A stretch of 64,000 nucleotides of DNA from Flectonema sp. DT1601. Its lineage: Eukaryota; Euglenozoa; Diplonemea; Diplonemida; Diplonemidae. Where the stretch lies: positions 558,001 through 622,000 of the forward strand of contig OZ025813.1 in NCBI GenBank assembly GCA_964019425.1. Direction: 5' to 3'. Below are positions 41,795 through 53,702 of this stretch, piece after piece (the stretch's first letter is position 1; each line of letters begins with the position of its first letter). The notes beneath the pieces are model-generated. The model was not told the origin of the DNA. It did no database searches and saw only the letters and a list, made by a program, of their open reading frames with translations. The position numbers and the translations under genes are program-made.

Positions 41795-42186
41795 CTTTTA
41801 ATTATTTTAAAGAAAAAACAATCAGTTTAGCGTCTTGACCAGGACGGAAAATAGAAAGTGATCGACATAGTCGATCGATAAAAAACAATGATAACATTGT
41901 TTATTCCTTTTTTTTTTCTTTTTTTTTTATTCTTTTTATTTATTTTTAAAGAAAAAACAATCAGTTTAGCGTCCTGACCAGGACGGAAAATAGAAAGTAA
42001 TCGACATAGTCGATCGATAAAAAAAAAACAATGATAACATTGTTTATTCCTTTTTTTTTTCTTTTTTTTTATTCTTTTTATTTATTTTTAAAGAAAAAAC
42101 AATCAGTTTAGCGTCCTGACCAGGACGGAAAATTGAAAGTGATCGACATAGTCGATCGATAAAAAAACAATGATAACATTGTTTAT

Positions 42187-42217
<31 letters not shown>

Positions 42218-42993
42218 CCTTTTAATTATTTTTTAAAGAAAAAACAATCAGTTTAGCGTCTTGACCAGGACGGAAAATAGAAAGTGATCGACATAGTCGA
42301 TCGATAAAAAACAATGATAACATTGTTTATTCTTTTTTTTTTTTTTTTTTTTTTTTTAATCCTTTTTATTATTTTAAAGAAAAAACAATCAGTTTAGCGT
42401 CTTGACCAGGACGGAAAATAGAAAGTGATCGACATAGTCGATCGATAAAAAAACAATGATAACATTGTTTATTCTTTTTTTTTTTTTTTTTTTTAAATTC
42501 TTTTTATTTATTTTTAAAGAAAAAAAACGGAAAATAAAAATTAGTCGACAAAGTCGAACGATAAAAAAAAACAATGATAACATTGTTTATTCTTTTTTTT
42601 TTTGTTTTTTTTTATATTCTTTTTTATTAATTTTGAAAAAAAAACAATCAGTTTAGCGTCTTGACCAGGACGGAAAATAGAAAGTAATCGACATAGTCGA
42701 TCGATAAAAAAAACAATGATAACATTGTTTACTCTTTTTTTTTTTTTTTTTTAAATTCTTTTTATTTTAAAAAGAAAAAAAACGGAAAATAGAAATTAGT
42801 CAACAAAGTCGAACGATAAAAAAAAAAACAATGATAACATTGTTTATTCTTTTTTTTTTATTTTTTTTTTTATATTCTTTTTTATTAATTTTGAAAAAAA
42901 AAACAATCAGTTTAGCGTCTTGACCAGGACGGAAAATAGAAAGTGATCGACATAGTCGATCGATAAAAAAAAAACAATGATAACATTGTTTAT

Positions 42994-43030
<37 letters not shown>

Positions 43031-44651
43031 CTTTTTTTTTTTTTAAAGAAAAAACAATCAGTTTAGCGTCTTGACCAGGACGGAAAATAGAAAGTAATCG
43101 ACATAGTCGATCGATAAAAAAAACAATGATAACATTGTTTATTCTTTTTTTTTTTTTTTTTAAATCTTTTTATTTATTTTTTAAAAAGAAAAAAAAAAAA
43201 CGGAAAATAGAAATTAGTCAACAACGTCGAACGATAAAAAAAAAAACAATGATAACATTGTTTATTCTTTTTTTTTTTATTTTTTTTTGTATTCTTTTTT
43301 ATTAATTTTGAAAAAAAAACAATCAGTTTTGCGTCTTGACCAGGACGGAAAATAGAAAGTGATCGACATAGTCGATCGATAAAAAAACAATGATAACATT
43401 GTTTATTCTTTTTTTTTTTTTTTTTTTTTTTAAATCCTTTTTATTATTTTTAAAGAAAAAACAATCAGTTTAGCGTCTTGACCAGGACGAAAAATAGAAA
43501 GTGATCGACATAGTCGATCGATAAAAAAACAATGATAACATTGTTTATTCTTTTTTTTTTTTTTCTTCTTTTTTTTAAATCCTTCTTTTTATTTTTTAAA
43601 GAAAAAACAATCAGTTTAGCGTCTTGACCAGGACGGAAAATAGAAAGTAATCGACATAGTCGATCGATAAAATAAAAACAATGATAACATTGTTTATTCC
43701 TTTTTTTTTTTTTTTTATTCTTTTTATTTATTTTTAAAGAAAAAAACGGAAAATAGAAAGTAATCGACATAGTCGATCGATAAAAAAACAATGATAACAT
43801 TGTTTATTCTTTTTTTTTTTTTTTTTTTTTTAAATTCTTTTTATTTATTTTTTAAGAAAAAAACGGAGAATAGAAATTAGTCGACAAAGTCGAACGATAA
43901 AAAAACAATGATAACATTGTTTATTCTTTTTTTTATTTTTTTTTTTATATTCTTTTTTATTAATTTTGAAAAAAAAAAAAAAACAATCAGTTTAGCGTCT
44001 TGACCAGGACGGAAAATAGAAAGTAATCGACATAGTCGATCGATAAAAATACAATGATAACATTGTTTAATCTTTTATAATTTTTTATTTTTTTTTTTGT
44101 TTTAAAAAAAAAAAAAAAAAACAAGCGGAATTGATCATAATGGGTGGTAGGGGTTGTTATAACTTCGTTTGAAAATTCTTCTTTTTTGATTTCTTTTTTT
44201 TTTTCTTTTTACAGGAGTTAAGATCACTTTCAGGAGACAACACATTAACAAGAGCAGCAAGCAGAGTTGACACTATCAATTCAAATTTGAAATACCGGGA
44301 ATTAATTTACAAGGAGGTATCTCAAGTGACTTGGTATCTCTAGCGTGTCGGTATCTCTGGAGTGCTGGTATCTCGTATGTGCGTTGGTATCTCATGAGTG
44401 ATGGTATCTCTTGTGCATTAGAGAAACGAAAAAGAATGTCATGACCATGACGGAAGAATTGAGGAATTGAGTTAACATGTTCAATTTAACTTATTTAAAC
44501 TTTTTTTTTTTTTTTAACAGACCGTAACTATTTGAAAATAAAATGTAGATGGGAAACAGTGAAAAGTAAAATGGATGATAAAATTAAATGAGAAATATGA
44601 CATAACAGACCAGATAGAGAGTATTAAAAGGAAATTGAAAAGGAAAAGAGA
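41075..44651 (+). repeat. X unit inserted in the hAT-2 exon (copy X5): head, 19-monomer array and tail
   Basis: Starts GAATTTCGATAAGTGGG exactly after hAT codons and ends in the X tail just before hAT resumes with AACTTCTGACGG. At most 1 bp is duplicated. Order: head (to about 41520), satellite array (41525-44090), a TGATCATAATGGGTGG block, the GGTATCTC minisatellite (about 44316-44415) and the R-like leader. No protein coding. Confidence 0.88.
41525..44090 (+). repeat. Hairpin satellite array, forward, about 19 monomers (within X5)
   Basis: Several monomers here carry the perfect CGTCCTG-AC-CAGGACG first hairpin. The head-proximal half is mostly A-type; A/B alternation begins at about 42.5 kb. 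Confidence 0.9.
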
Positions 44652-45797
44652 AACTTCTGACGGCAGGTATTCCCAAGCTTCTCAATGTGGGCAAGCAGAC
44701 TCCTTCGCGTAACACCTGCAGGTGCAGACGTAATGCCAGTGAAAGTTGGATCTTCAACCACTTGCAGGGCTATCTTATTTTGGCAGAAGAACACAGCTAT
44801 TTTGTCCATCATGCTCTGTTGGTGTGAGACATTGTACAAACACTTGATGTTTCTAAAGAAATTCAATGGTTTACATACCAAGTCTTTTAAAACACACAGA
44901 TCAGTGGTGGAAGTGCCATGTGTTACCCCCAACTCCTTAGGCTTCCCGCTTCCTGGGAGGTTGTGATGACAACGCAAGTGTGCCCGCAGGTTACTTGTTC
45001 CAGCGTTTTTCTTCCCTGAGCCTCCATTCTTCATCCTAATCTCACCGCAAATGTTGCACTTGCCCCTATCCCCATTATCAACAAACCAACCACCCTCACC
45101 AAAGAGTGGTCGGTCAGCCTGTGTTGTCCCAACCTCCAATCCCCCCTCCTTAGCTTCCTGTGGAATTGGCGCAGCTGGTATCTTGGGAAGTACTTCAGGC
45201 ATGCTCTCCTTCGGCTTACTATCAAGGATATTGCGAATCCTCTCCTCCTTTGCATTCCACACCTCAGTTGCATCTCTGCACTTCTGTTCTGCATCATCTA
45301 CCTCTGCTTTTAGTCGCTTCACTTCATTTTCCATCTCCCCATGTTCGGATTCAAGTAACCGCTTCTCGTTCTCAATCTCTAGAACCCTTGTTTCTAACTC
45401 TGTAACTTTCTCTGAGCTGCCTGTCTGCAACACATTTGCTAGAGTTGCGTGTGTAATTTGTGCTACCTGCAGTTGAATCCCTTCCGCTAGGGAAGAATGT
45501 TGTTTCTTTAGGGCACTGCACTCATCTTGCAAGCTAAGTAATTCCTTCTCAGCAGCAGTGTTTGACTCCTGCAGTTTCTGCGTTACTGCTTCATGCTCTT
45601 CCTGCAGCAGCAACTGCTCTTCATGCATTGCATCCTGGAATGCCTGGAACTCAGAGTCCCTGTAGCTTTGTTGGGCTACAAGATGGTGTTCTTGCAACTT
45701 TTCCACTGCAGTTATACCATCGTCAGTAGAAATGTTACTGAATGATGACTGCTCCTTTTGCCAGTTTCCAACTAAGTTTTCTACATCCCCACTACCT
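44652..45797 (-). pseudogene. hAT-2 transposase, middle piece with coiled coil and BED finger
   Basis: Matches hAT-1 about 12090-13235 almost exactly (one change seen: AFQDAMHEE for AFQGAMHEE). Bounded by Y on one side and X5 on the other. Confidence 0.9.
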
Positions 45798-46330
45798 CTG
45801 GGCAGCAAGAAGGAAAGCAGTTTAGTACTTCTGGGTGTTTGGCATCACCCCCCATAGTGAGCAAGTACAACAGGTAGCATTGGTAGTCTGTTGATCCTGA
45901 GTGATCCCAGCTACAGTTTTGTTTTTCTTTCTTTTTTTTAGAAGAAAATCAGGACATCCAAGCACTGCTGGATAGTTGCTGAATGCAGGGCCTGCCTGTG
46001 GCATTATAATAACAGGCTAAGTCATTTGTAGTTCATAGTTTACCTTTGATTTTATAACTTCACATAGGTACTATGAACGATGAGAGATCCAGTGGGATCA
46101 CTCAGGGTCTAGTAGAGACCACCAATGTTGTGCGTTGATAGGCAAGGTGACCAACCTTGACATTCTTTCTTTTCTCTCCTGTTGTGACAAACACAAAATA
46201 CACACACAGCTTACAGTGTGTTCTTTGTGTATGTTTTCTTCAGGTGTGAGTAGTTTTTTTGTTCTTGCTCTTCAGGGAGGGCCTTAGCCAAAAGCTAACA
46301 GTCCAAATCTCACCTGGAAATTCAACTCAG
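45798..46330 (+). repeat. Full Y module inserted in the hAT-2 exon
   Basis: 533 bp from CTGGGCAGCAAGAAGG to AAATTCAACTCAG. Hairpins: GATCC-AGTG-GGATC (46086-46099), GGTCT-AGTAG-AGACC (46106-46120), CAAGGT-GACCA-ACCTTG (46143-46159) and TTAGC-CAAAA-GCTAA near the fixed end. hAT sequence lacks 2 bp at the junction and shows no target duplication. Confidence 0.85.
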
Positions 46331-46687
46331 TTTCTTAGCTGAGTGACTAAGATGTCGAAAGTGAGAGAGATTCCCCCTGTACACTGTGACTGAATGATAG
46401 GGATTTGATGCCAAATCAGCATCAGAGGGTGGAAATCGAAGGATAGTGGCAGGATCTTGGCGATACATGATACCAACATGCCTGTTATCACCTGATCCTC
46501 GGGCTACTTGCACATAGCCTCTCCATTCCACTATCTTCTTCGCTGCCTCTTTCTTGAATCGCAGAACGATTCGATCATCGACTTGCAAGTCACATGCAAG
46601 TTGCTGCAGCTCAGCAGCCTCAAGTGGAGTTTCAAGAGCATTCATTGTAGGAGATGGATCTGAAAGGAGAAAAAAAACACATTGCAA
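46331..46687 (-). pseudogene. hAT-2 transposase, 5' piece
   Basis: Matches the hAT-1 start MNALETPLEAAELQQLACDL and onward to HSAKK, where Y interrupts. Confidence 0.9.
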
Positions 46688-47231
46688 CAGGTTAAGTTAC
46701 TGTAGTTTGACAGGGAACTTTGTAAGACATTTTTTAAGAACCTGGGGGGGGTAAATTAAGGAGGGGAAATTTGGATTTATGCAGTTTTGACACCTCTTAC
46801 CTTATATCCTTGCTCTGTTCACAGATTTAGCTGCTAATATACCAAAAGACCCCAAAAAAACCCAAACAAGACTGGTTACTAGCTTTTTTAATTAAAAAAA
46901 ATTTTTTTTACTCCCCTTCAAGTAATTTTTTTTTTTTTTTTTTACATTCTGAGAGAATAATTTTTTTTTCAAAAAATTCAAAAAAAAATGCTTTCAGTGC
47001 CTACAGTGCCAGTTTCTCAATTTTCCACTGCTTTATTTTCAACAACTTTCCATTTTTTTTCTAAAAAAATTCCAAAAAAATACCAAAAATGTCCAAAAAT
47101 GAGGTATTTTTTGTTTGAAAATTTTTTTTCAAAAAAGCTAAAAAAAAGCTAAAAAAAGCTAAAAAAAGCTAAATAGCTTTAGCTTAGCTCTAAAAAGCTT
47201 AGCTTTAGCTTTAGCTTTTTGCACAAGTATG
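46688..47231 (-). other. hAT-2 5' UTR and terminal repeat
   Basis: Complement of 11187-11760 of hAT-1, including AGCTTT subterminal repeats. Confidence 0.85.
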
Positions 47232-47270
47232 TCAAGACGCTAAACTGATTGTTTTTTCTTTAAAATAATT

Positions 47271-47488
47271 GAGTTGAATTTACCAGGTGAGATTTGGACT
47301 GTTAGCTTTTGGCTAAGGCCCTCCCTGAAGAGCAAGAACAAAAAAACTACTCACACCTGAAGAAAACATACACAAAGAACACACTGTAAGCTGTGTGTGT
47401 ATTTTGTGTTTGTCACAACAGGAGAGAAAAGAAAGAATGTCAAGGTTGATCACCTTGCCTATCAACGCACAACATTGGTGGTCTCTGA
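47271..47488 (-). repeat. Y module, truncated, inverted
   Basis: From the fixed end GAGTTGAATTTACCAGG to CATTGGTGGTCTC. Preceded by a 40-bp inverted satellite remnant (47231-47270). Confidence 0.8.
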
Positions 47489-47499
47489 TATCATATTTT

Positions 47500-47645
47500 C
47501 TTCACAAAAAAGAACAAAAAAAATGGCTAGAAAAAAAGTATGCTTGCAGGGAAATATTCCCGCGGGGAAATATTCTCGCGGATTCAGAAAAAATAATAAA
47601 AACTCGCGGGTTTTTCCCCACAAGAATATTTCCCTTTACAGTATT
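47500..47645. mobile_element. Terminal fragment with AGGGAAATATTC inverted repeats
   Basis: About 100 bp matching 38880-39003, with GCAGGGAAATATTCCCGCGG at left and AGAATATTTCCCTTTACAG at right. Probably a solo element end or a MITE. Confidence 0.6.
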
Positions 47646-47664
47646 AAAAAAAAAAAAAAAAAAA

Positions 47665-48232
47665 AACATGCCTTGGGAATACAACCAAAGCCCCAATTAA
47701 TCGGTCCTTTCTTTTTCCTTCTTGTCAAGTGATCGCTCCACTCGTCGATCACCAAAACCGATTGTATTTATATCTGTTCTTTTCTCAACGATCGGCTATA
47801 CCGATCATTTTTTTTTAAAATAATTGTTTTCTTCTTCTCGACGATCAGATCCAATTGATCGACCTTTTTTTTTTTTTTTTTTCCTTTATTCCTTCCATCC
47901 CTCCCGCTCCCCTAATTTTAAATAAAAACAAGATCAGCTCAGCTTGATCGTTAATCTTTTTTTCTTTTTTTAATTTAAACTGATTGTATCTATATCTGTT
48001 TATTTTTCTCAACGATCGGCTATACCGATCAACCTTTAAAATAATTTCTTCTTCTCGACGATCAGATCCAATTGATTAACCTTTTCTTTTTTTTTTCCTC
48101 TATTCCTTCCATCCCTCCCGCTCCCCTATTTGTAATAAAAACAAGATCAGCTCAGCTTGATCGTAAATTTTTTTCTTTCTTTTTTGTTGGTCCTAGTCAA
48201 GACCTTAAACTGACTAACCGGTCTTCAAAGTT
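47665..48232 (-). repeat. GATC-rich satellite, inverted
   Basis: Complement of 30691-31262: CATGCCTTGGG at left, two GATCAGCTCAGCTTGATC units, and CTTGACTAGGACC read backwards. Switches at about 48228 to the CTAAGTG hairpin region. Confidence 0.8.
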
Positions 48233-48640
48233 GCTAAGTATTTCTCACTTAGAATTTTTTTATTTTTTTATTTTCAGCTTAATTAGCTACAAATTGTTTC
48301 TACTAAGTGTTTCTCACTTAGATTTTTTTTTTGCTTTTCAGCTCCTTAAAAGCTGCTAAGTGTTTCTGCTAAGTGTTTCTCACTTAGAATTTTATTTTTA
48401 TGTTCGTTTTCTATCCCTTCTCCTATCCCTTTTGTTCAAAATAAGCGGGAGGAAATTCTCTCATTCACGCTAAGATGCACTCTGAACTTTGATTTTTTGA
48501 TCTGAGTGTGAGGGAATGACCTGTTAGTGCATTGGGCATAGGCTGGGCTGCAGTTTAGATGTCTTAGGTGTTAATAGGGGGTTCCTCTTAGCATTTTTCT
48601 TTGTTCCCACCTTATGATTTTCTTGAAGAAAAATAATAGA
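48233..48640 (-). repeat. CTAAGTG hairpin repeat region, inverted
   Basis: Complement of about 17350-17760, with the same CTAAGTG...CACTTAG hairpins in reverse order. Confidence 0.75.
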
Positions 48641-48960
48641 AGTCATAATGGTGCTTCCCTCTGGAAGGGTTGTAAGCCATGGTGTCCAACTAAATTAAAG
48701 GACAAGTCTGGGATAATCCCTGCCAGAGGGGCGAGTATTCTACCATGGTTGAAATACTCTGGCAACTGATCTTCAATTTTATGTTGTTTGTTAGCTGCTG
48801 GTGTATCTTGATCATGTGTTGATACTTGCATTTTTTTTATTTGTAATCTTCTATTACAATTCTCTTTCTGTTCTGATCTGTTACTTCATTTGTCTTGTTT
48901 AACTTCAGTTATATCCATTTTACTTTTTATTGTTTCCCATCTACTTCTTATTTTCTATTA
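48641..48960 (-). repeat. R module, inverted
   Basis: Complement of 16990-17335, with the nested GCCAGAG/CTCTGGC hairpin. Confidence 0.75.
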
Positions 48961-49513
48961 GTTCTGGTCAGAAACTCCTGGGCAGCAAGAAGGAAAGTAG
49001 TTAAGTACTTCTGGGTGTTTGGCATCACCCCCCATAGTGAGCAAGTACAACAGGTAGCATTGGTAGTCTGTTGATCCTGAGTGATCCCAGCTACAGTTTT
49101 GTTTTTCTTTCTTTTTTTTAGAAGAAGATCAGGACATCCAAGCACTGCTGGATAGTTGCTGAATGCAGGGCCTGCCTGTGGCATTATAATAACAGGCTAA
49201 GTCATTTGTAGTTCATAGTTTACCTTTGATTTTATAACTTCACACAGGGTACTATGAACGATGAGAGATCCAGTGGGATCACTCAGGGTCTAGTAGAGAC
49301 CACCAATGTTGTGCGTTGATAGGCAAGGTGACCAACCTTGACATTCTTTCTTTTCTCTCCTGTTGTGACAAACACAGAATACACACACAGCTTACAGTGT
49401 GTTCTTTGTGTATGTTTTCTTCAGGTGTGAGTAGTTTTTTTGTTCTTGCTCTTCAGGGAGGGCCTTAGCCAAAAGCTAACAGTCCAAATCTCACCTGGAA
49501 ATTCAACTCAGTC
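48961..49513 (+). repeat. Full Y module, forward
   Basis: From ACTCCTGGGCAGCAAG to GAAATTCAACTCAG, nearly identical to 45798-46330. Confidence 0.82.
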
Positions 49514-49975
49514 CTTGTCAGTTTTGGCATCAAACTTGTAATGGTTTAATCATTACAGGTTATTTACTGAAAAGTTTAAATAAGTTAAATTGAACATGTT
49601 AACTCAATTCCTCAATTCTTCCGTCATGGTCATGACATTCTTTTTCGTTTCTCTAATGCACAAGAGATACCATCACTCATGAGATACCAACGCACATACG
49701 AGATACCAGCACTCCAGAGATACCGACACGCTAGAGATACCAAGTCACTTGAGATACCTCCTTGTAAATTAATTCCCGGTATTTCAAATTTGAATTGATA
49801 GTGTCAACTCTGCTTGCTGCTCTTGTTCATGTGTTGTCTCCTGAAAGTGATCCTAACTCCTATTAAAAGAAAAAAAAAAAAAGAAATCAAAAAAGAAGAA
49901 TTTTCAAACGAAGTTATAACAAACCCTACCACCCATTATGATCAATTCCGCTTGTTTTTTTTTTTTTTTTTTTAA
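49514..49975 (-). repeat. X tail, inverted, with GGTATCTC minisatellite
   Basis: A TGTAATGG...CATTACAGG hairpin remnant, then complement of 44210-44480: GAGATACC repeats (about 49663-49760), then ATTATGATCAATTCCGC. Confidence 0.75.
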
Positions 49976-50645
49976 AAACAAGTAAAAAAATAAAAAAATT
50001 ATAAAAGATCAAACAATGTTATCATTGTTTTTTTTTATCGATCGACTCTGTCGACTAATTTCTATTTTCCGTTTTTTTTTTCTTTTAAAAATAAATAAAA
50101 AGAATTTAAAAAAAAAAAAAAAAAAGAATAAACAATGTTATCATTGTTTTTTTATCGATCGACTATGTCGATTACTTTCTATTTTCCGTCCTGGTCAAGA
50201 CGCTAAACTGTTTTTTCTTTAAAAAATAAATAAAAAGAATTTAAAAAAAAAAAAAAAAAGAATAAACAATGTTATCATTGTTTTTTTATCAATCGACTAT
50301 GTCGATTACTTTCTATTTTCCGTCCTGGTCAAGACGCTAAACTGATTGTTTTTTTTTTTTCAAAACTAATTAAAAAGAATATAAAAAAAAATTAAAAAAA
50401 AAAAAAAAGAATAAACAATGTTATCATTGTTTTTTTTTATCGATCGACTCTGTCGACTAATTTCTATTTTCCGTTTTTTTCTTTAAAAAATAAATAAAAA
50501 GAATTTAAAAAAAAAAAAAAAAAGAATAAACAATGTTATCATTGTTTTTTTATCGATCGACTATGTCGATTACTTTCTATTTTCCGTCCTGATCAAGACG
50601 CTAAACTGATTGTTTTTTTTTTTTCAAAACTAATTAAAAAGAATA
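49976..50645 (-). repeat. Hairpin satellite array, inverted, five monomers
   Basis: Some B monomers here read TCGACTCTGTCGA, a loop change that keeps the stem. Confidence 0.88.
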
Positions 50646-50943
50646 TTTAAGTTTACCTTTGATTTTATAACTTCACATAGGTACTATGAACGATGAGAGA
50701 TCCAGTGGGATCACTCAGGGTCTAGTAGAGACCACCAATGTTGTGCGTTGATAGGCAAGGTGACCAACCTTGACATTCTTTCTTTTCTCTCCTGTTGTGA
50801 CAAACACAAAATACACACACAGCTTACAGTGTGTTCTTTGTGTATGTTTTCTTCAGGTATGAGTAGTTTTTTTGTTCTTGCTCTTCAGGGAGGGCCTTAG
50901 CCAAAAGCTAACAGTCCAAATCTCACCTGGTAACTTAACTCAA
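50646..50943 (+). repeat. Y module, 5'-shortened form, forward
   Basis: Starts at AGTTTACCTTTGATTTT and ends TAACTTAACTCA. The same short form is at 62386-62664. Confidence 0.8.
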
Positions 50944-51042
50944 AAAAAATTAAAAAAAAAAAAAAGAATAAACAATGTTATTATTGTTTTTTTTTATCGA
51001 TCGACTCTGTCGACTAATTTCTATTTTCCGTTTTTTTCTTTA
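50944..51042 (-). repeat. Inverted satellite fragment
   Basis: One B-type monomer read backwards, ending where X6 begins. Confidence 0.8.
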
Positions 51043-51235
51043 AGAATTTCGATAAAGTGGGAAGTAACGGACTGGGAGCTTTTGGCTCCTGCCCTATTCC
51101 CGATGTAAACTTTCTTTTTATTTTTATTTTTTTTTAACAGGCCCAAAGGGCGACAATGATGGTTGCTGACCAAGGAATAATATTCAAATGAATTTTCGTT
51201 TCAAAGAAACGAACAGAATTAAGAGAGAGGTAGAG

Positions 51236-51267
<32 letters not shown>

Positions 51268-52270
51268 GAAAAAAAAAAATGAGGAGGAAATAATCAAACA
51301 TGAAAAAAAAAAAAAAAAAAAATATATATCAGTCATTCCTTTTTTTTGCGAACAAATTCTGGACACTGAAAAAATTTTTCAAAAAAAAATTGTAAAAATT
51401 TCGATCGAAGCGGCATTTTAATGCGCTGCAACGTTGGGTTCATTTCCGTCCGAAATCGGGAGGTTGGCATCACATACTTGTCTCCCGAATTGAGAAAAGA
51501 GATTTTGTGGTTTACTAAATCAGCTCAGCCGTGGACAAGTACCAAAACTAAAAATTAATCGAAGGGTCTAATTTTACACTGCTGACCCAGCGGGATTCAG
51601 AGAAAAAATAATCGAGCAAAAATATATTAAAGAGTACTCAGCATGTGCCGGTGAGGCAGATTGTTACTACCTGTCTTTTTGGACCTACTTTGATACTTAA
51701 TGAAAACACTTTCTTTATATAGATGCAACATTTTCCTTACATAATTGCTACTAGGGTTGATTAGTTAGCAAAAAGGTGCATATCTCTTGAGTTCGGGAGA
51801 AGGAAAAAAAATTAGTAAAAAAAAAAAATTAGGGGTGTTTTTTACTCAGATTTTCTCGATCTTTCCATTCCAGGTCTGGGATTAATATTTATCATTGAGT
51901 AGTACCAAGGAAATCTTGCAAAGAGACGTTTATCTCTTTTTAGCAGCACTTACCATGTTTAAAAGTATATCCCTATGCCTAATTTTACAGATCGCACCCT
52001 CCCCGATTCCAAAAAATAAAAAATCGAGCAAAAGTAACATATCGTGTAACCTTGCTCAGGCGGTGAGAAAATGGTGTTTTTTGTTCGCAAAAAAAAGGAA
52101 TGACTGATATATAAATAAAAACGTTGTATGAAAAAGGAAAAAAAAGAAAAAAAAAAAGACCAGAAAAGGAAAGAGAAAATGAAAAGGTATAATATTATTG
52201 TGGGGATATGAGGGATAGCAGGGAGATGCTCTTTTTTTTTTTTTTTTTTTTTTTTTCTTATTTATTATTT
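51043..52270 (+). repeat. X head, forward (copy X6), split by element Z
   Basis: Starts GAATTTCGATAAAGTGGG. Interrupted in its (AT)n tract by Z at 51330-52106, then resumes with AACGTTGTATG. Confidence 0.85.
51330..52106 (+). mobile_element. Element Z, 777-bp non-autonomous DNA transposon
   Basis: Inverted terminal repeats of 27 bp start CAGTCATTCC and end GGAATGACTG, with TTTGTTCGC/GCGAACAAA inside the ends. Flanked by ATATAT on both sides, so a target duplication exists but cannot be measured within the AT repeat. No credible frame. A second copy starts at 63334. The CAG-type end would fit hAT, but there is no further evidence. Confidence 0.88.
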
Positions 52271-53702
52271 AAAAAAAGGAAACAATCAGTTTAGCGTCTC
52301 GATCAGGACGGAAAATAGAAATTAATCGACATAGTTGATCGATAGAAAAAAAAACAATGATAACATTGTTTATTCATTTTTTTTTTTTTTTTTAAATCTT
52401 TTTAATTATTTTAAAGAAAAAACAATCAGTTTAGCGTCTTGACCAGGACGGAAAATAGTAAGTAATCGACATAGTCGATCGATAAAAAAAAAACAATGAT
52501 AACATTGTTTATTCCTTTTTTTTTTTTTTATTCTTTTTATTTATTTTTAAAGAAAAAACAATCAGTTTAGCGTCCTGACCAGGACGGAAAATAGAAAGTA
52601 ATCGACATAGTCGATCGATAAAAAAAACAATGATAACATTGTTTATTCTTTTTTTTTTTTTTTTATTTTAATTCTTTTTATTTATTTTTTAAAAAGAAAA
52701 AAAATGGAAAATAGAAATTAGTCAACAAAGTCGAACGATAAAAAAAAACAATGATAACATTGTTTATTCTTTTTTTTTTTTATTTTTTTTATATTCTTTT
52801 TTATTAATTTTGAAAAAAAAAACAATCAGTTTAGCGTCTTGACCAGGACGGAAAATAGAAAGTAATCGACATAGTCGATCGATAAAAAAACAATGATAAC
52901 ATTGTTTATTCTTTTTTTTTTTTTTTTTTTTAAATTCTTTTTATTAATTTTTTAAAGAAAAAAAAACGGAAAATAGAAATTAGTCAACAAAGTCGAACGA
53001 TAAAAAAAAACAATGATAACATTGTTTATTCTTTTTTTTTATTTTTTTTTTTTAATATTTTTTTTTTTTTATTTTGAAAAAAAAAACAATCAGTTTAGCG
53101 TCTTGACCAGGACGGAAAATAGAAAGTAATCGACATAGTCGATCGATAAAAAAAACAATGATAACATTGTTTATTCTTTTTTTTTTTTTTTTTTTTAAAT
53201 TCTTTTTATTTATTTTTTAAAGAAAAAAAACGGAAAATAGAAATTAGTCAACAAAGTCGAACGATAAAAAAAAACAATGATAACATTGTTTATTCTTTTT
53301 TTTTATTTTTTTTTTTAATATTTTTTTTTTATTTTGAAAAAAAAAACAATCAGTTTAGCGTCTTGACCAGGACGGAAAATAGAAAGTGATCGACATAGTC
53401 GATCGATAAAAAAACAATGATAACATTGTTTATTCTTTTTTTTTATTTTAAATTCTTTTTATTTATTTTTTAAAGAAAAAAAAAACGGAAAATAGAAATT
53501 AGTCGACAAAGTCGAACGATAAAAAAAACAATGATAACATTGTTTATTCTTTTTTTTGTATTTTTTTATATTCTTTTTTATTAATTTTGAAAAAAAAAAA
53601 AAACAATCAGTTTAGCGTCTTGACCAGGACGGAAAATAGAAAGTGATCGACATAGTCGATCGATAAAAAAAAACAATGATAACATTGTTTATTCCTTTTT
53701 TT
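52271..53702 (+). repeat. Hairpin satellite array, forward, 11 monomers
   Basis: Follows X6. Ends at a T-run before unique sequence at about 53703. Confidence 0.9.

Larger units (their letters stand above)
39783..47231 (-). mobile_element. hAT-2: inverted, deleted and twice-invaded copy of hAT-1
   Basis: Ends CATACTTGTGC at 39783 and GCACAAGTAT at 47230 match hAT-1. GTCAAGAC on both sides is an 8-bp target duplication if the terminal base is assigned to the target (at least 7 bp otherwise). The target is the satellite. Compared with hAT-1 it lacks about 755 bp covering the transposase C-terminus, and it contains an X unit (41075-44651) and a Y unit (45798-46330). Remaining exon sequence is nearly identical to hAT-1, so all this is recent. 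Confidence 0.92.
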
